The notes under the pieces: generated by a model | What the model saw: the letters and a program-made list of their open reading frames with translations, nothing else | The model's database searches: none | Told to the model about the DNA's origin: nothing | In this document: piece after piece, positions 1-9,187 of the stretch | Position numbering within the stretch: the first letter of the stretch is position 1 | How the letters are laid out: every line of letters begins with the position of its first letter | NCBI RefSeq assembly: GCF_014117215.1 | Contig: NZ_JACGXS010000003.1 | Location: forward strand, 248,001-312,000 | DNA: 64,000 nucleotides | Direction: 5' to 3' | Origin: Stenotrophomonas tumulicola | GTDB taxonomy: Bacteria; Pseudomonadota; Gammaproteobacteria; Xanthomonadales; Xanthomonadaceae | Position numbers and translations under genes: made by a program

Positions 1-1020
1 TCAACCTGCGGCCATATGGACGCCCACTGCGGGTCCCACGCGCTGCGGAACACGCCCGCTGGCTTCGGCAAGCACGCCTTTCAGTTCCTGCTCCAGCGAC
101 ATGCAGATGCGCGGGAGGGACACGCCGTCGGCACTGCTTTCGAATGGATTGGGCGGACCTTGGCCGGCACGATCAAGCGCCAGGTACAGCCAGGTCACCA
201 ATGCCGACAGCGGCACGATGCACCACGACGCGACGGCTCCCATCAGCGCGTCGTCGAAGATCACCAGCGGTGCCAGGGCATCGAGCAGACCAAAGGGAAG
301 AAACAGCGCGAATACCCAGAGAAGGGCAGCGCCGATGAAGCGGGATTGGCGCGGATGCGAATCTTCCTTCAGCTGCTCCGTGCTTGCCTGCAGCGCCTGC
401 AGTTGTTGCAGCAGGCGGTGCATTTCCAGCGACGATGCAGCGTCCAATCCGCCCTGCGCCACCAGCGCCGTCAGTGCCTTGCCCTGCAGCACCAGCACCT
501 GGCCGGCCTTGTTGTCCGCCCGCAGGATGCACCTGCGTTCCGTTGCATCCACATACCGGCCTAGCGCCTGCGCCAAGGCGGACTCCTTCTCCGGCATCGC
601 ATAGCTGCCGTAGGCGAGATTCGGCCTGTCCCTGGAAGCCTCCCATTCCTGGCTGAAGCGCACCTGGTGGCGCAGCGCTGCCAGCCACGCCAGGTGGCGA
701 TGCACCAGTTTCCCGGCGGCCTGTCCGTCCAGCGGCAGGTTGCAGCTCAGCAGGGTCCAGCTGCGGCTGGCTGCGATGATCGATGCCCAGACGCGCCGGG
801 CATCGGTCGTCCGTCCGCAGGTGCGTACCGCCTTTAGCCCGCTGGTGATCGCCAGCGTGAGCCCCAGCATCGTCAGCAGGCTCCAGGGCAGGCTGATCCA
901 TTGCCCGTCGGACAATCGGTACATCGCGATGATGGCTGCGGCATAACCAATGGCCAGGTACATGGGGCGCCTCGTCGACAGCACGAACTCGCCGAAACCC
1001 TGGGAATTCCGCACGTACAT
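1..1020 (-). CDS. Bestrophin-family (UPF0187/RFP-TM) anion channel-like membrane protein
   Basis: This 339-residue protein probably forms a bestrophin-like anion channel in the inner membrane. Two hydrophobic stretches follow a short N-terminus (about residues 22-38 and 42-60). Two more lie about residues 245-290, the four-segment layout of the family. The start is the ATG at 1020, giving MYVRNSQG; the open frame runs further upstream but that part is not hydrophobic or protein-like. The stop codon is the first three bases of the window, so the gene is complete. Its left neighbour is not visible, and it diverges from the hydrolase gene on the other strand. The family call rests on overall pattern only, so the physiological ion is unknown. 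Confidence 0.75.
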   Translation of the reverse strand: MYVRNSQGFGEFVLSTRRPMYLAIGYAAAIIAMYRLSDGQWISLPWSLLTMLGLTLAITSGLKAVRTCGRTTDARRVWASIIAASRSWTLLSCNLPLDGQAAGKLVHRHLAWLAALRHQVRFSQEWEASRDRPNLAYGSYAMPEKESALAQALGRYVDATERRCILRADNKAGQVLVLQGKALTALVAQGGLDAASSLEMHRLLQQLQALQASTEQLKEDSHPRQSRFIGAALLWVFALFLPFGLLDALAPLVIFDDALMGAVASWCIVPLSALVTWLYLALDRAGQGPPNPFESSADGVSLPRICMSLEQELKGVLAEASGRVPQRVGPAVGVHMAAG

Positions 1021-1301
1021 GGCTGCGTTCTCCTCGGTAGGCAGGCAGCGCAGGTTAGGCCGGGCCACGCACGTCCGGAAGGCAGGGACGCATCTCCATG
1101 ATGTTTCTGCACACGCAACAATCAGCGCCGACATGGCCGAGCCCGAGCCCGCCCCGCAGGCGCAACGCATCCCGCCATTGTTGCGCCGCGCACAACACGG
1201 AGCGTCCCTGCGGCTGCCTACCCGATGGCCCCACGGCGACCTAGATTGCGGCCACACGGGGACCTCCCCGTGCCCCTTCCTTCGCAGAATCGAGGCCCTC
1301 C

Positions 1302-2309
1302 ATGAAACGACACGCGTCCGGCCATGAGGCCGATCCTTCCACCGATCCGATCAAGGGCGTGGACGAAGGCCGGCGGTTGCTGGTCACCGCAGGCATTGCC
1401 GCCGCTGGAGCAGCGGCACTTCCCCTGACCGCCACCTCTGCACCATCACGCCACCTCTCCGTTTCCCCTCCAAGGAAAGACGACATGCAATCGATCACCA
1501 CCACAGACGGCGCCGAAATCTTCTACAAGGATTGGGGCAGCGGCCAACCGATCGTCTTCCACCATGGCTGGCCGTTGTGTTCGGACGACTGGGATACGCA
1601 GTTGTTGTACTTCCTGGCCCACGGCTACCGCGTCATCGCCCACGACCGTCGCGGCCACGGTCGATCCAGCCATACGGCAACAGGCAATGACATGGATACC
1701 TATGCCAGGGATGTGGCGGCCTTGGCCGAACACCTGGACCTGCGTGACGCCATCCACGTGGGACACTCCACCGGTGGTGGCGAGGCCGCACGCTACGTCG
1801 CCCGCCACGGTGCCGGCAGGGTGGCCAAGCTGGTGCTGGTGGGTGCGGTGCCGCCGCAGATGCTGCGCACCCCAGCCAACCCTGGCGGCCTGCCGCGCGA
1901 GACCTTCGATGGCCTGCGCAAGGAACTGGCGGCCAGCCGCGCGGGCTTCTACTGGACCTTCCCGGTCCCGTTCTATGGCTTCAACCGCGCAGGCAATCCG
2001 CTCTCCGAACCAATCCGCATGAACTGGTGGCGGCAGGGCATGATGGGAGGTGCCAAGGCACAGTACGACTGCATCGCGGCGTTCTCGGAAACGGATTTCA
2101 CCGAGGACCTGAAACAGATCACCATGCCCACCCTGGTGATGCATGGCGACGACGACCAGATCGTGCCCATCGCCGACTCGGCCGTACTTTCAGCCAAGCT
2201 GCTGCGCAACGCCACGTTGAAGGTGTACGCCGGCTATCCGCATGGCATGTGCACGACCCACGCCGATACCATCAACCCGGACCTGCTCGCCTTCTTCCGC
2301 GGCGGCTGA
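1302..2309 (+). CDS. Alpha/beta hydrolase of the cofactor-free (non-heme) chloroperoxidase type, with possible Tat leader
   Basis: The core is an alpha/beta hydrolase: HGWP oxyanion region, nucleophile elbow GHSTGG (Ser of the triad), the acid in GDDDQIVP and the His near the C-terminus in YPHGMC. This matches cofactor-free haloperoxidases/esterases, which are usually about 275 residues. The ORF from 1302 gives 335 residues. The extra 61 contain GRRLLVTAG followed by an Ala-rich hydrophobic stretch, which resembles a twin-arginine export signal. An internal ATG at 1485 has an AAGGA ribosome site just upstream and would give the usual 274-residue cytoplasmic form. Either start, or both, could be used. 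It stands alone, divergent from the bestrophin gene. Confidence 0.85.
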   Translation: MKRHASGHEADPSTDPIKGVDEGRRLLVTAGIAAAGAAALPLTATSAPSRHLSVSPPRKDDMQSITTTDGAEIFYKDWGSGQPIVFHHGWPLCSDDWDTQLLYFLAHGYRVIAHDRRGHGRSSHTATGNDMDTYARDVAALAEHLDLRDAIHVGHSTGGGEAARYVARHGAGRVAKLVLVGAVPPQMLRTPANPGGLPRETFDGLRKELAASRAGFYWTFPVPFYGFNRAGNPLSEPIRMNWWRQGMMGGAKAQYDCIAAFSETDFTEDLKQITMPTLVMHGDDDQIVPIADSAVLSAKLLRNATLKVYAGYPHGMCTTHADTINPDLLAFFRGG

Positions 2310-2493
2310 AGGCTGCCATCAACGGGCGGGGAACCTTGCGCATGGATGCGCCGTGTCGGTCATCGTGCCTCCAATCGGTTCCCCGCCGCCGCCTTGATCA
2401 GCTTACGACCGGCAACAAGCAGGCCGTCCCGCAGGTGTCAGGCTTTCACGCCTGACGCAGGGGCACTTGGCTGCACCCAGGAAAGCAGCCATG
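2310..2493. other. Intergenic stretch without recognisable gene
   Basis: No plausible coding region, RNA or repeat was recognised between the hydrolase and the tRNA-Val terminator. Short ORFs here have no family features. Confidence 0.5.
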
Positions 2494-2516
2494 AAAAAAC
2501 CGGCCAAGGCCGGTTT
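2494..2516 (-). terminator. Rho-independent terminator of tRNA-Val(CAC)
   Basis: Nine-base arms (AAACCGGCC / GGCCGGTTT) with a two-base loop. The run of A on the plus strand reads as a U run on the minus strand. It lies directly downstream of the minus-strand tRNA. Confidence 0.8.
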
Positions 2517-2537
2517 CGTCATGATTCTTCGAATTCG

Positions 2538-2612
2538 TGGTGGGCGGTACAAGGTTCGAACTTGTGACCCTTGCCGTGTGAAGGCAATGCTCTACCGCTG
2601 AGCTAACCGCCC
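2538..2612 (-). tRNA. tRNA-Val (anticodon CAC)
   Basis: The minus strand folds as a 75-base cloverleaf with encoded CCA. The acceptor stem is GGGCGGT paired with ACCGCCC, the anticodon loop TTCACAC sits on a TTGCC/GGCAA stem, and the T-arm has GTTCGAAC. The anticodon CAC reads GTG valine codons. Confidence 0.95.
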
Positions 2613-2677
2613 GATGCTGCTGAGCCGCTCATTATAGGAACTTTTCCGGGAGCGTCAACACTTTCCACGCCCGGTCT

Positions 2678-3031
2678 TCACATGGTGTGGGTCGGCTTTT
2701 CCGAGGCGGTCAGGCCAGCCAGCAGGGCCTCGATCTTGTTGCGCACGGTCTCACCTTCCACGCCATCGGCCAGCTGCATGCCGATGCCGGCGGTGCGGTT
2801 GCCCTGCGCGCCAGCCGGCGTCACCCAGATCACCTTGCCGGCCACCGGCAGCCGCTCGTTGGAATCGGGCAGGGTCAGCAGCAGGAACACTTCATCGCCC
2901 AGGAAGTAGCGCTTCGGCGTGGGCACGAACACCCCGCCATTCTTCACGAACGGCATGTAGGCGCTGTACAGCGCGGCCTTGTCCCTCACGGCAAGCGAGA
3001 GGATGCCTTGTCGGGCGTTGTTGGCACTCAT
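2678..3031 (-). CDS. pilZ: PilZ-domain protein, type IV pilus biogenesis
   Basis: A 117-residue single-domain PilZ protein of the kind needed for type IV pilus assembly in Xanthomonas and Pseudomonas. It begins with a short N-terminus and the core strand FVPTPKRYFLGDEVFLLLTLP. It lacks the RxxxR and DxSxxG motifs that bind cyclic di-GMP in canonical PilZ domains, as in the PilZ prototype, which does not bind the nucleotide. It is the last gene of the long minus-strand cluster and overlaps holB by an ATGA, so it is probably cotranscribed. Length and position after holB match Xanthomonadaceae. Confidence 0.9.
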   Translation of the reverse strand: MSANNARQGILSLAVRDKAALYSAYMPFVKNGGVFVPTPKRYFLGDEVFLLLTLPDSNERLPVAGKVIWVTPAGAQGNRTAGIGMQLADGVEGETVRNKIEALLAGLTASEKPTHTM

Positions 3032-3999
3032 CGATTTCCCCTTGCTTGCTGCCGTTCGTTGACCCTGTTCCAGGCCAGCAACAACTCCACCACGGCCAGG
3101 TCCGCGCGTACGGTGGTGCGCAGCAGGTCGCGGGTCCGGTTGGCAGCGTCGAACCAGGCTGCCAGCTTGTTCAAACGCTCCGGCGCGGTCAAGCCATCGC
3201 TGCTGGCCTGGGCCAGCGCCAGTTCGGCGGCGAACCGCAGCCGCAGCGCGGCGCGTTCATCGCCACACCACTTCTGCGCCAGCGCCACCGCACCGGTGCG
3301 CCCCGCGGCCAGCTGTTCCAGGTCCTTGGCGACCTCCCGGCGCAGCACCAGGCCCTCTTCGCGCAGCCAGCTGTCGGCCAGCCCGGGATGGCCACGTGCC
3401 GCGTCCAGGGCTTCGCGCGCATCGGCGTCGCCGTGCCCCTGCTGCTGCAGCCAGGCCAGGGCCTCGGCATAGGGCGGCAATTTGAACTCCAGCCGCTGGC
3501 AGCGGCTGCGCACCGTCTGCGGCAGGCGCGCCGGATCGCTGCTGACCAGCCACAGGTAACGGCCCGGCTGCGGTTCTTCCAGCGTCTTCAGCAACGCGTT
3601 GCAGGCGGCGCGGTTGATCGCATCGGCCGGATCGACGATGACCACCTGGGCCACGCCGTATTGCGGGGTCAGCGAGAGCTTCTGGCCGATCTCGCGCACC
3701 TGTTCGATGACGATCTCGGTACGCAGCTTGTCGCCGCTCTTGTTCGGGATGAAGCTGATGATCTGCAGGTCAGGATGCGTTCCGGCCGCGATCAGCTGGC
3801 TGCTACGCTCGGCCTGCGCCCCACCGCCCTGCGACAACACATGCAGCGCCAGCGCTTCGGCCACCGCGCGCTGGCCCAGGCCGGCCGGGCCGCAGATCAG
3901 CAGGCCATGGCCCAGGCGACCGGCATCCAGCGCCGCGATGGTCTGGTCGTATGCGCGCTGCTGCCACGGTGAAAAACTGCTGGTCGTCGGCATGCTCAT
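3028..3999 (-). CDS. holB: DNA polymerase III delta-prime subunit
   Basis: Part of the clamp loader that opens the sliding clamp, working with DnaX (encoded in this window) and delta. The 323-residue protein has an AAA+ fold. The P-loop GPAGLGQRA carries Gln where ATPases have Lys, as expected for the non-hydrolysing delta-prime subunit. The SRC arginine-finger motif is kept in RSRCQRLEF, and LLKTLEEPQ is the helix preceding it. No zinc-binding cysteine quartet is obvious. The start is ATG at 3999 (MSMPTTSS), overlapping the tmk stop by four bases, and it overlaps pilZ in the same way. Confidence 0.93.
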   Translation of the reverse strand: MSMPTTSSFSPWQQRAYDQTIAALDAGRLGHGLLICGPAGLGQRAVAEALALHVLSQGGGAQAERSSQLIAAGTHPDLQIISFIPNKSGDKLRTEIVIEQVREIGQKLSLTPQYGVAQVVIVDPADAINRAACNALLKTLEEPQPGRYLWLVSSDPARLPQTVRSRCQRLEFKLPPYAEALAWLQQQGHGDADAREALDAARGHPGLADSWLREEGLVLRREVAKDLEQLAAGRTGAVALAQKWCGDERAALRLRFAAELALAQASSDGLTAPERLNKLAAWFDAANRTRDLLRTTVRADLAVVELLLAWNRVNERQQARGNR

Positions 4000-4661
4000 C
4001 TGCCCTCCCCGGCCTGCAGCCAGCGCTCCACGTGCGCCACCACGTCGGCCGCCACGCACTCCTGTGCCTGCGCGGCGTCGATCAGCGCAAAGCGCTGTGG
4101 ATCCTGCCGGGCACGCTCGCGGAACACCGCGCGTACGCGCTGGAAGAAGTCATCGTGCTCGCTTTCGATCCGGTCCGGCCACAGATCGCGTCCGTTGGCG
4201 CGTGCGCGGCCCACTTCCACGTCCACGTCCAGCAGCAGGGTCAGGCCGGGCAGCAGCCCGACCACGCGCCGCTCCAGGTCGGCGATCCACGCCGCATCCA
4301 GGCCACGGCCCCCGCCCTGGTAGGCGTAGCTGGAGTCGGTGAAACGATCACTGAGCACATAAGCGCCCCGACGCAGCGCCGGCTGGATCACCTGGCGTAC
4401 GTGCTGGGCGCGCGCGGCGAACACCAGCAGCAGTTCGGCTTCGGCACTCAACGGTTCGGCAGCGATCTCCTCGTCCGGCTTCAACACCAGCGCGCGGATG
4501 CGCTCGGCCAGCGGCGTGCCGCCTGGTTCGCGGGTCAACAGCACCTCGTGCCCCTGCGCGCGCAGGCAGGCATGGATGGCGTTGATGGCAGTGGTCTTGC
4601 CAGCGCCCTCGCCGCCCTCAAGGCTGACGAAACGCGGATGGCGCAGAAGCGCTGGACTCAT
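3996..4661 (-). CDS. tmk: Thymidylate kinase
   Basis: Phosphorylates dTMP to dTDP in the cytoplasm. The 221-residue protein has the P-loop GGEGAGKTT near residues 16-24, the DR motif in LSDRFTDSSYAYQGGGRG (thymidylate-kinase signature) and a Lid region with ARANGRD. The start is ATG at 4661 (MSPALLRHP), four bases inside the end of mltG. The order mltG-tmk-holB is the same as in E. coli. Confidence 0.96.
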   Translation of the reverse strand: MSPALLRHPRFVSLEGGEGAGKTTAINAIHACLRAQGHEVLLTREPGGTPLAERIRALVLKPDEEIAAEPLSAEAELLLVFAARAQHVRQVIQPALRRGAYVLSDRFTDSSYAYQGGGRGLDAAWIADLERRVVGLLPGLTLLLDVDVEVGRARANGRDLWPDRIESEHDDFFQRVRAVFRERARQDPQRFALIDAAQAQECVAADVVAHVERWLQAGEGR

Positions 4662-5719
4662 TGCGCTGGGGTCTCCTTGCGGCGGTTCTGGCGCAGCTGC
4701 TGCAGGTAACGCGCCACGGCGGCGTTGTGCTCGGCATAGCTGGCCGAAAATACATGGGCGCCACTGCCATCGCCCACGGCGACGAAGTACAGCGCGTTGC
4801 CCGCCGCCGGCCGTGCAGCGGCCATCAGGGCATCGCGGCTGGGCATGGCGATTGGCGTCGGGGTCAGGCCGACACGGGTGTACGTGTTGTAAGGCGTATC
4901 GGTGGTGAGATGGCTCCTGCGGATGTTGCCGTCGTACGCCATGCCGATGCCATAGATCACGGTCGGATCCGTCTGCAGGCGCATCCCCATCTTCAGGCGG
5001 CGTGCGAAGACGCCGGCGATCTGCGGACGTTCGCTGGCCAATGCGGTTTCTTTTTCGATGATCGAGGCCAGGATCAACAGTTCGTACGGCGAGCTGATCG
5101 GCAGGTCGTCGGCACGCGCTTCCCACGCCGCCGCCAGTGCCTCTTCCATCGCCGCGTGTGCACGCTTGAGCACGTCGGCGTCATTGTCGCCACGTTGATA
5201 GACGTAGGTCTCCGGCAGGAAACGCCCTTCCGGATGCTGTCCATCGAAGCCCAGCCGCTGCATCAACGCAGCATCGTCCAGGTCATCGGTGGTGTGCACC
5301 AGCGGCTGCGCACGCTTCAGCGCCGCGCGTACCTGGCGGATGTTCCAACCCTCGACGATCGTGATCCGGTGCTGCAGCACCCGGCCCTGGCGCATGCGCA
5401 TCAGCAGTTCGCGTGGGGTCAGGTTGGCATCCAGCGCGTACTCGCCGACCTTCAGCTTGCCTGCCGCATCAAGCTGGCGTGCCAGCACCTGCCACTGCGC
5501 GTCCTGGCCTTCGTCGACACCGGCCTGGCGCAGCTTGCCGAGCACGGTATTGAAGCCATCGCCACTGGCGATGACCACGCTCTGCTCGCTGGGGGTCAGC
5601 CGGGTGTCGGCGAACTGCACCTGCTGGTAGTACAACCAGGCACCCGCACCGACCACCACCGCGGCCAGCAGCACCAGCACCGTCACCACCAGCAGACACC
5701 CGCGCTTGGCTCCCGCCAT
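4658..5719 (-). CDS. mltG: Endolytic murein transglycosylase MltG
   Basis: Cleaves nascent peptidoglycan strands at the inner membrane and so limits glycan length. The 353-residue protein has an N-terminal membrane anchor (about residues 7-27), a LysM-like segment, then the YceG catalytic domain with the glutamate in ASIIEKETA and the conserved LQTDPTVIYG motif. The first ATG is preceded by about 120 bases that hold a SMAG half-repeat, separating it from pabB. It overlaps tmk by ATGA. Confidence 0.94.
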   Translation of the reverse strand: MAGAKRGCLLVVTVLVLLAAVVVGAGAWLYYQQVQFADTRLTPSEQSVVIASGDGFNTVLGKLRQAGVDEGQDAQWQVLARQLDAAGKLKVGEYALDANLTPRELLMRMRQGRVLQHRITIVEGWNIRQVRAALKRAQPLVHTTDDLDDAALMQRLGFDGQHPEGRFLPETYVYQRGDNDADVLKRAHAAMEEALAAAWEARADDLPISSPYELLILASIIEKETALASERPQIAGVFARRLKMGMRLQTDPTVIYGIGMAYDGNIRRSHLTTDTPYNTYTRVGLTPTPIAMPSRDALMAAARPAAGNALYFVAVGDGSGAHVFSASYAEHNAAVARYLQQLRQNRRKETPAQ

Positions 5720-5772
5720 GGACTACCTCGAAGAAGAATTCAGGGGTGCAGGATACCGCGTGGCGACAAACC

Positions 5773-5795
5773 GTAGCGCCGAGCCATGCCCGGCG
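5773..5795. repeat. SMAG-type GTAG palindromic repeat (single copy)
   Basis: Begins GTAGCGCCGAGCC and ends CCCGGCG, an imperfect palindrome of the Stenotrophomonas GTAG REP family. It lies in the 120-base gap between mltG and pabB. Confidence 0.7.
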
Positions 5796-5839
5796 AAGGC
5801 AACGGTGCCGGCCAGCGCCCGGCACCTGCCGGGGCGCCC

Positions 5840-7204
5840 TCAGCCCTGCTGCCCCAGCGCGCGCATCAGGCCACGCGCCTTGGCGCGGGTTTCGTCCAGT
5901 TCCTTGTCCGGGTCGGAGTCCACCACGATGCCGGCACCGGTGCGGAAGCTGACCCTGTCGCCGTCCACTTCAGCGGTGCGGATCAGGATGTTCAGGTCCA
6001 GGTCGCCGTCGCGGTTCAGCCAGCCGAAGGCGCCGGTGTAGGCGCCGCGCTCCACCTGCTCCAGCTCGCTGATGATCTGCATGCAGCGCACCTTGGGACA
6101 GCCGGTGATGGTGCCGCCGGGGAACGTGGCGGCGATCACCTGCCCGGGGGTGACGTCATCGCGGAGATGGCCACTGACGTTGCTGACGATGTGGTGCACG
6201 TGGGCGTAGCTTTCCACCGTCATCAGTTCGTCCACCACCACGCTGCCGGGCGTGCAGATGCGGCCCAGGTCGTTGCGCTCCAGGTCGATCAGCATCACGT
6301 GTTCGGCGCGTTCCTTCGGGTGCCCCACCAGTTCCTGGATGCGCGCGGCATCGTCGTCGCCATCGAAGCGTGGTCGCGTACCGGCAATCGGCCGGGTCTG
6401 CGCGTGACCGGCGTGCACCGACACCAGGCGCTCCGGCGAAGAGCTGACCACATGGCGGCCATGTCCGGTGAACAGCCCGGCGAACGGTGCGGGGTTGGCA
6501 CGACGCAGCTGCGCGTAAAGCGCCTGCGGGCACACCGGCGCGGCGAAACGGGCGCACCAGCGGCGCGACAGGTTCACCTGGAACACGTCGCCGGCACGCA
6601 GGTAGTCGATCACCGTGCGCACGCCGTCGGTGAATCGCACCGGCTCATCCTCGTCCACCGCCAGCGGCGGCTGCCAATCCTGCCCCGCCGCTGGCAACGG
6701 CCGCGACAGGTCGTCCTGCAACTTCGCCAGCAGCGCTTCCTGCCCCGCCTCGGCCAGCAGGTAGCTGCGCTGCGCCTGGTGGTCATGCAGCACCGCCGCG
6801 GGGCAGCGCAGCGCAAGCGCCGTGGGCTGGCCGTCACGGCGTGGCATCGGCGGCAGCACCGGTTCAATCTGGCTGGCCACTTCGTAATCCAGCAGCAGCG
6901 CCCAACCGCCCCGGAACGGTAGCGCCCGGTCCGCAGCCGGCGGTAACCGTTCGGCCTGCCAGGCGGCATCCAGCACATCGAGGAAACGACCGTCCTGCAC
7001 ACGGCCGTCGTGGTCGCGCACCCGTCCATCGGCATCCAGACGCAGGAATGCCTCCCCAGCCACCAGCAGCAGGTCCCAGCGCCCCTGCGCGGTGCCTGAT
7101 GCGGTGGATTCCATCAGCAGCGGGAAACGCGCCGGATTGGCCTGTTGCAGGGCAAGCAGGTCCACGGGCGCGGCCAGTGGCTGGATCAGGAGGGCATCGG
7201 ACAT
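5840..7204 (-). CDS. pabB: Aminodeoxychorismate synthase component I (PabB-like)
   Basis: Converts chorismate to 4-amino-4-deoxychorismate for folate synthesis, with ammonia from a glutaminase partner encoded elsewhere. The 454-residue protein has the chorismate-binding domain: DLERNDLGR, FPGGTITGCPK and GAYTGAFGW motifs. An oddity is PIAGT at residues 272-276, where E. coli PabB has PIKGT with a catalytic Lys274; Ala here is the anthranilate-synthase-type residue. TrpE is therefore an alternative. The position between fabF and mltG, where other bacteria keep pabC, favours a folate role. The start is ATG at 7204 (MSDALL). Confidence 0.82.
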   Translation of the reverse strand: MSDALLIQPLAAPVDLLALQQANPARFPLLMESTASGTAQGRWDLLLVAGEAFLRLDADGRVRDHDGRVQDGRFLDVLDAAWQAERLPPAADRALPFRGGWALLLDYEVASQIEPVLPPMPRRDGQPTALALRCPAAVLHDHQAQRSYLLAEAGQEALLAKLQDDLSRPLPAAGQDWQPPLAVDEDEPVRFTDGVRTVIDYLRAGDVFQVNLSRRWCARFAAPVCPQALYAQLRRANPAPFAGLFTGHGRHVVSSSPERLVSVHAGHAQTRPIAGTRPRFDGDDDAARIQELVGHPKERAEHVMLIDLERNDLGRICTPGSVVVDELMTVESYAHVHHIVSNVSGHLRDDVTPGQVIAATFPGGTITGCPKVRCMQIISELEQVERGAYTGAFGWLNRDGDLDLNILIRTAEVDGDRVSFRTGAGIVVDSDPDKELDETRAKARGLMRALGQQG

Positions 7205-7224
7205 GGGCGTGGCATCGAAGGTAT

Positions 7225-7320
7225 GTAGCGCCGAGCCATGCTCGGCGGCTGTTTGCCGGGGCCGCTGCGCTCGCCGAGCATGGCTTGGCGCTACAGCACG
7301 CCTGCATGGCTCTGCGCTAC
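7225..7320. repeat. Paired SMAG repeats plus a degenerate third copy
   Basis: GTAGCGCCGAGCC at 7225 and its inverted partner ending GGCGCTAC at 7294 make a head-to-head dimer able to form a long hairpin. A weaker third half (GCATGGCTCTGCGCTAC) follows to 7320. It fills the fabF-pabB gap. Confidence 0.75.
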
Positions 7321-7387
7321 AACACGGCGGGCAGGGCCCGGCGCTGCAACATCCAAGGCGATGGCCGGACGCCAACCGCCAAAGTGG

Positions 7388-8650
7388 TCAGACGCGCTTG
7401 AACACCAGCGTGCCGTTGGTGCCACCGAAGCCGAAGCCGTTGGACATCACCACGTCCACCTTGGCCTGGCGCGCTTCATTGGGCACGTAGTCCAGGTCGC
7501 AACCTTCGCCCGGCTGCTGGAGGTTGATGGTCGGCGGAATCACGCCGTCCTGCAGCGCCAGCACCGAGAAGATCGCTTCCACGCCACCTGCGGCACCCAG
7601 CAGATGGCCGGTCATCGACTTGGTGGAGCTGACCAGCATCTTGTAGGCATGGTCGCCAAAGGCGGTCTTCATCGCCATGGTTTCGCCGAGGTCGCCCAGC
7701 GGCGTGGAGGTGCCGTGCGCGTTGAGGTAACCGACCTGGTCCGGGTTGACGCCCGCATCCTTCATGGCCGCGGCCATGCAGCGTGCAGCGCCTTCGCCGC
7801 TCTCGGCCGGGGCGGTCATGTGGTACGCATCGGAACTGGCGCCGAAACCGGCCAGCTCGCAGTAGATCTTCGCGCCACGCGCCTTGGCGTGCTCGTACTC
7901 TTCCAGCACAAGGATGCCGGCACCGTCGCCCAGCACGAAGCCATCACGGTCCTTGTCCCACGGACGCGAGGCCTCGGCCGGTGCATCGTTGCGGGTGGAC
8001 ATGGCTTTCATGGCGCAGAAACCGCCCAGTGCGGTTGGCGAAGAGCCGCGCTCGGCGCCGCCTGCAACCATCACGTCGGCGTCGCCGTACTGGATCATGC
8101 GCATCGCGGTACCGATGGAATGGTTCGACGTCGCGCACGCAGACACCGCAGAGAACGACGGGCCCTTCAGGCCGGCGATGATGCTCAGCTGGCCGGGCAG
8201 CATGTTGATGATGGTCTTGGGCACGTAGAAGGGCGAGATCTTCTTGCCTTCGTGGAAGTCGATGGTCTGCTCTTCGATGCCCAGCAGGCCGCCGATGCCG
8301 GCGCCGACGATGGCACCGATGCGATCGGCGTTGCTGTCGTTGATTTCAAGGCCCGAATCGGCCAGCGCCATGAACGAGGCGCCCAGGCCGTAATGGATGA
8401 ACGGGTCCATCTTCTTGGCGTCCTTGCCGGACACCCGATACTTGCCGAACAGTTCGTTGTCGGCGGTGATGTCGAATCCTTTGACTTCACCTGCAATCCT
8501 GGTGGTGAAACGTTCCAGATAGGAGTCCGCAACGTGGGTCAGCGGGCCGATGCCCGAGCGGCCTTCGGTGATGCCCTGCCAACTTGTGGCCAGGTCATTG
8601 CCCAGTGGCGAGACCATGCCCATGCCGGTAACGACGACGCGACGCTTCAT
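7388..8650 (-). CDS. fabF: 3-oxoacyl-[acyl-carrier-protein] synthase II
   Basis: The elongating condensing enzyme of type II fatty acid synthesis, joining malonyl-ACP to acyl-ACP. The 420-residue thiolase-fold protein has Cys172 in [13 protein letters not shown], His in [11 protein letters not shown] and His in [13 protein letters not shown], the Cys-His-His triad. It sits downstream of acpP, as in E. coli, with a gap of about 150 bases that holds no gene. Confidence 0.97.
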   Translation of the reverse strand: MKRRVVVTGMGMVSPLGNDLATSWQGITEGRSGIGPLTHVADSYLERFTTRIAGEVKGFDITADNELFGKYRVSGKDAKKMDPFIHYGLGASFMALADSGLEINDSNADRIGAIVGAGIGGLLGIEEQTIDFHEGKKISPFYVPKTIINMLPGQLSIIAGLKGPSFSAVSACATSNHSIGTAMRMIQYGDADVMVAGGAERGSSPTALGGFCAMKAMSTRNDAPAEASRPWDKDRDGFVLGDGAGILVLEEYEHAKARGAKIYCELAGFGASSDAYHMTAPAESGEGAARCMAAAMKDAGVNPDQVGYLNAHGTSTPLGDLGETMAMKTAFGDHAYKMLVSSTKSMTGHLLGAAGGVEAIFSVLALQDGVIPPTINLQQPGEGCDLDYVPNEARQAKVDVVMSNGFGFGGTNGTLVFKRV

Positions 8651-8797
8651 TGCTATCTCCTGACCCGAAGGTGGTGCGGGTATGACGCGGGGTGTTGCTC
8701 AATTTAACCAGCGCAAATACACAGGGCCGCATGCGCGGCCCCATGGAGTGCCGTACGCGGGGCGTCCATGACGCCGCCGCGCACCAGCCGCCGTACA

Positions 8798-9037
8798 TCA
8801 GGACTTGGTATGCGCCTTGATGTAGTCGATGGCAGCCTGCACGGTGGTGATCTTCTCGGCTTCTTCGTCCGGGATCTCGCACTCGAACTCTTCTTCCAGC
8901 GCCATCACCAGTTCAACGGTGTCCAGCGAGTCGGCGCCCAGATCATCGACGAACGATGCGGTGTTGATGACTTCTTCTTCCTTGACGCCGAGCTGTTCGA
9001 CGACGATTTTCTTGACGCGTTCTTCGATGGTGCTCAT
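8798..9037 (-). CDS. acpP: Acyl carrier protein
   Basis: A small acidic helical carrier of 79 residues. The phosphopantetheine attachment serine is Ser37 in [11 protein letters not shown]. It carries the growing acyl chain between FabD, FabG, FabH and FabF, all encoded here. The start is ATG at 9037 (MSTIEERV), with GGAGCGA upstream on the minus strand. Confidence 0.98.
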   Translation of the reverse strand: MSTIEERVKKIVVEQLGVKEEEVINTASFVDDLGADSLDTVELVMALEEEFECEIPDEEAEKITTVQAAIDYIKAHTKS

Positions 9038-9187
9038 GGGGTATCGCTCCAGATGGAGTAGTGGTTCAAAAAGACGCCATCGGTGGCGATGGCCGTGGGA
9101 TAGTGTAGTGGAAACCGGTGGCGCCTTGCATGCGTGCAAAATACCATCCAGATCAACCACTTGCGGCGCAGTCCCTGCGCCCCGTGC

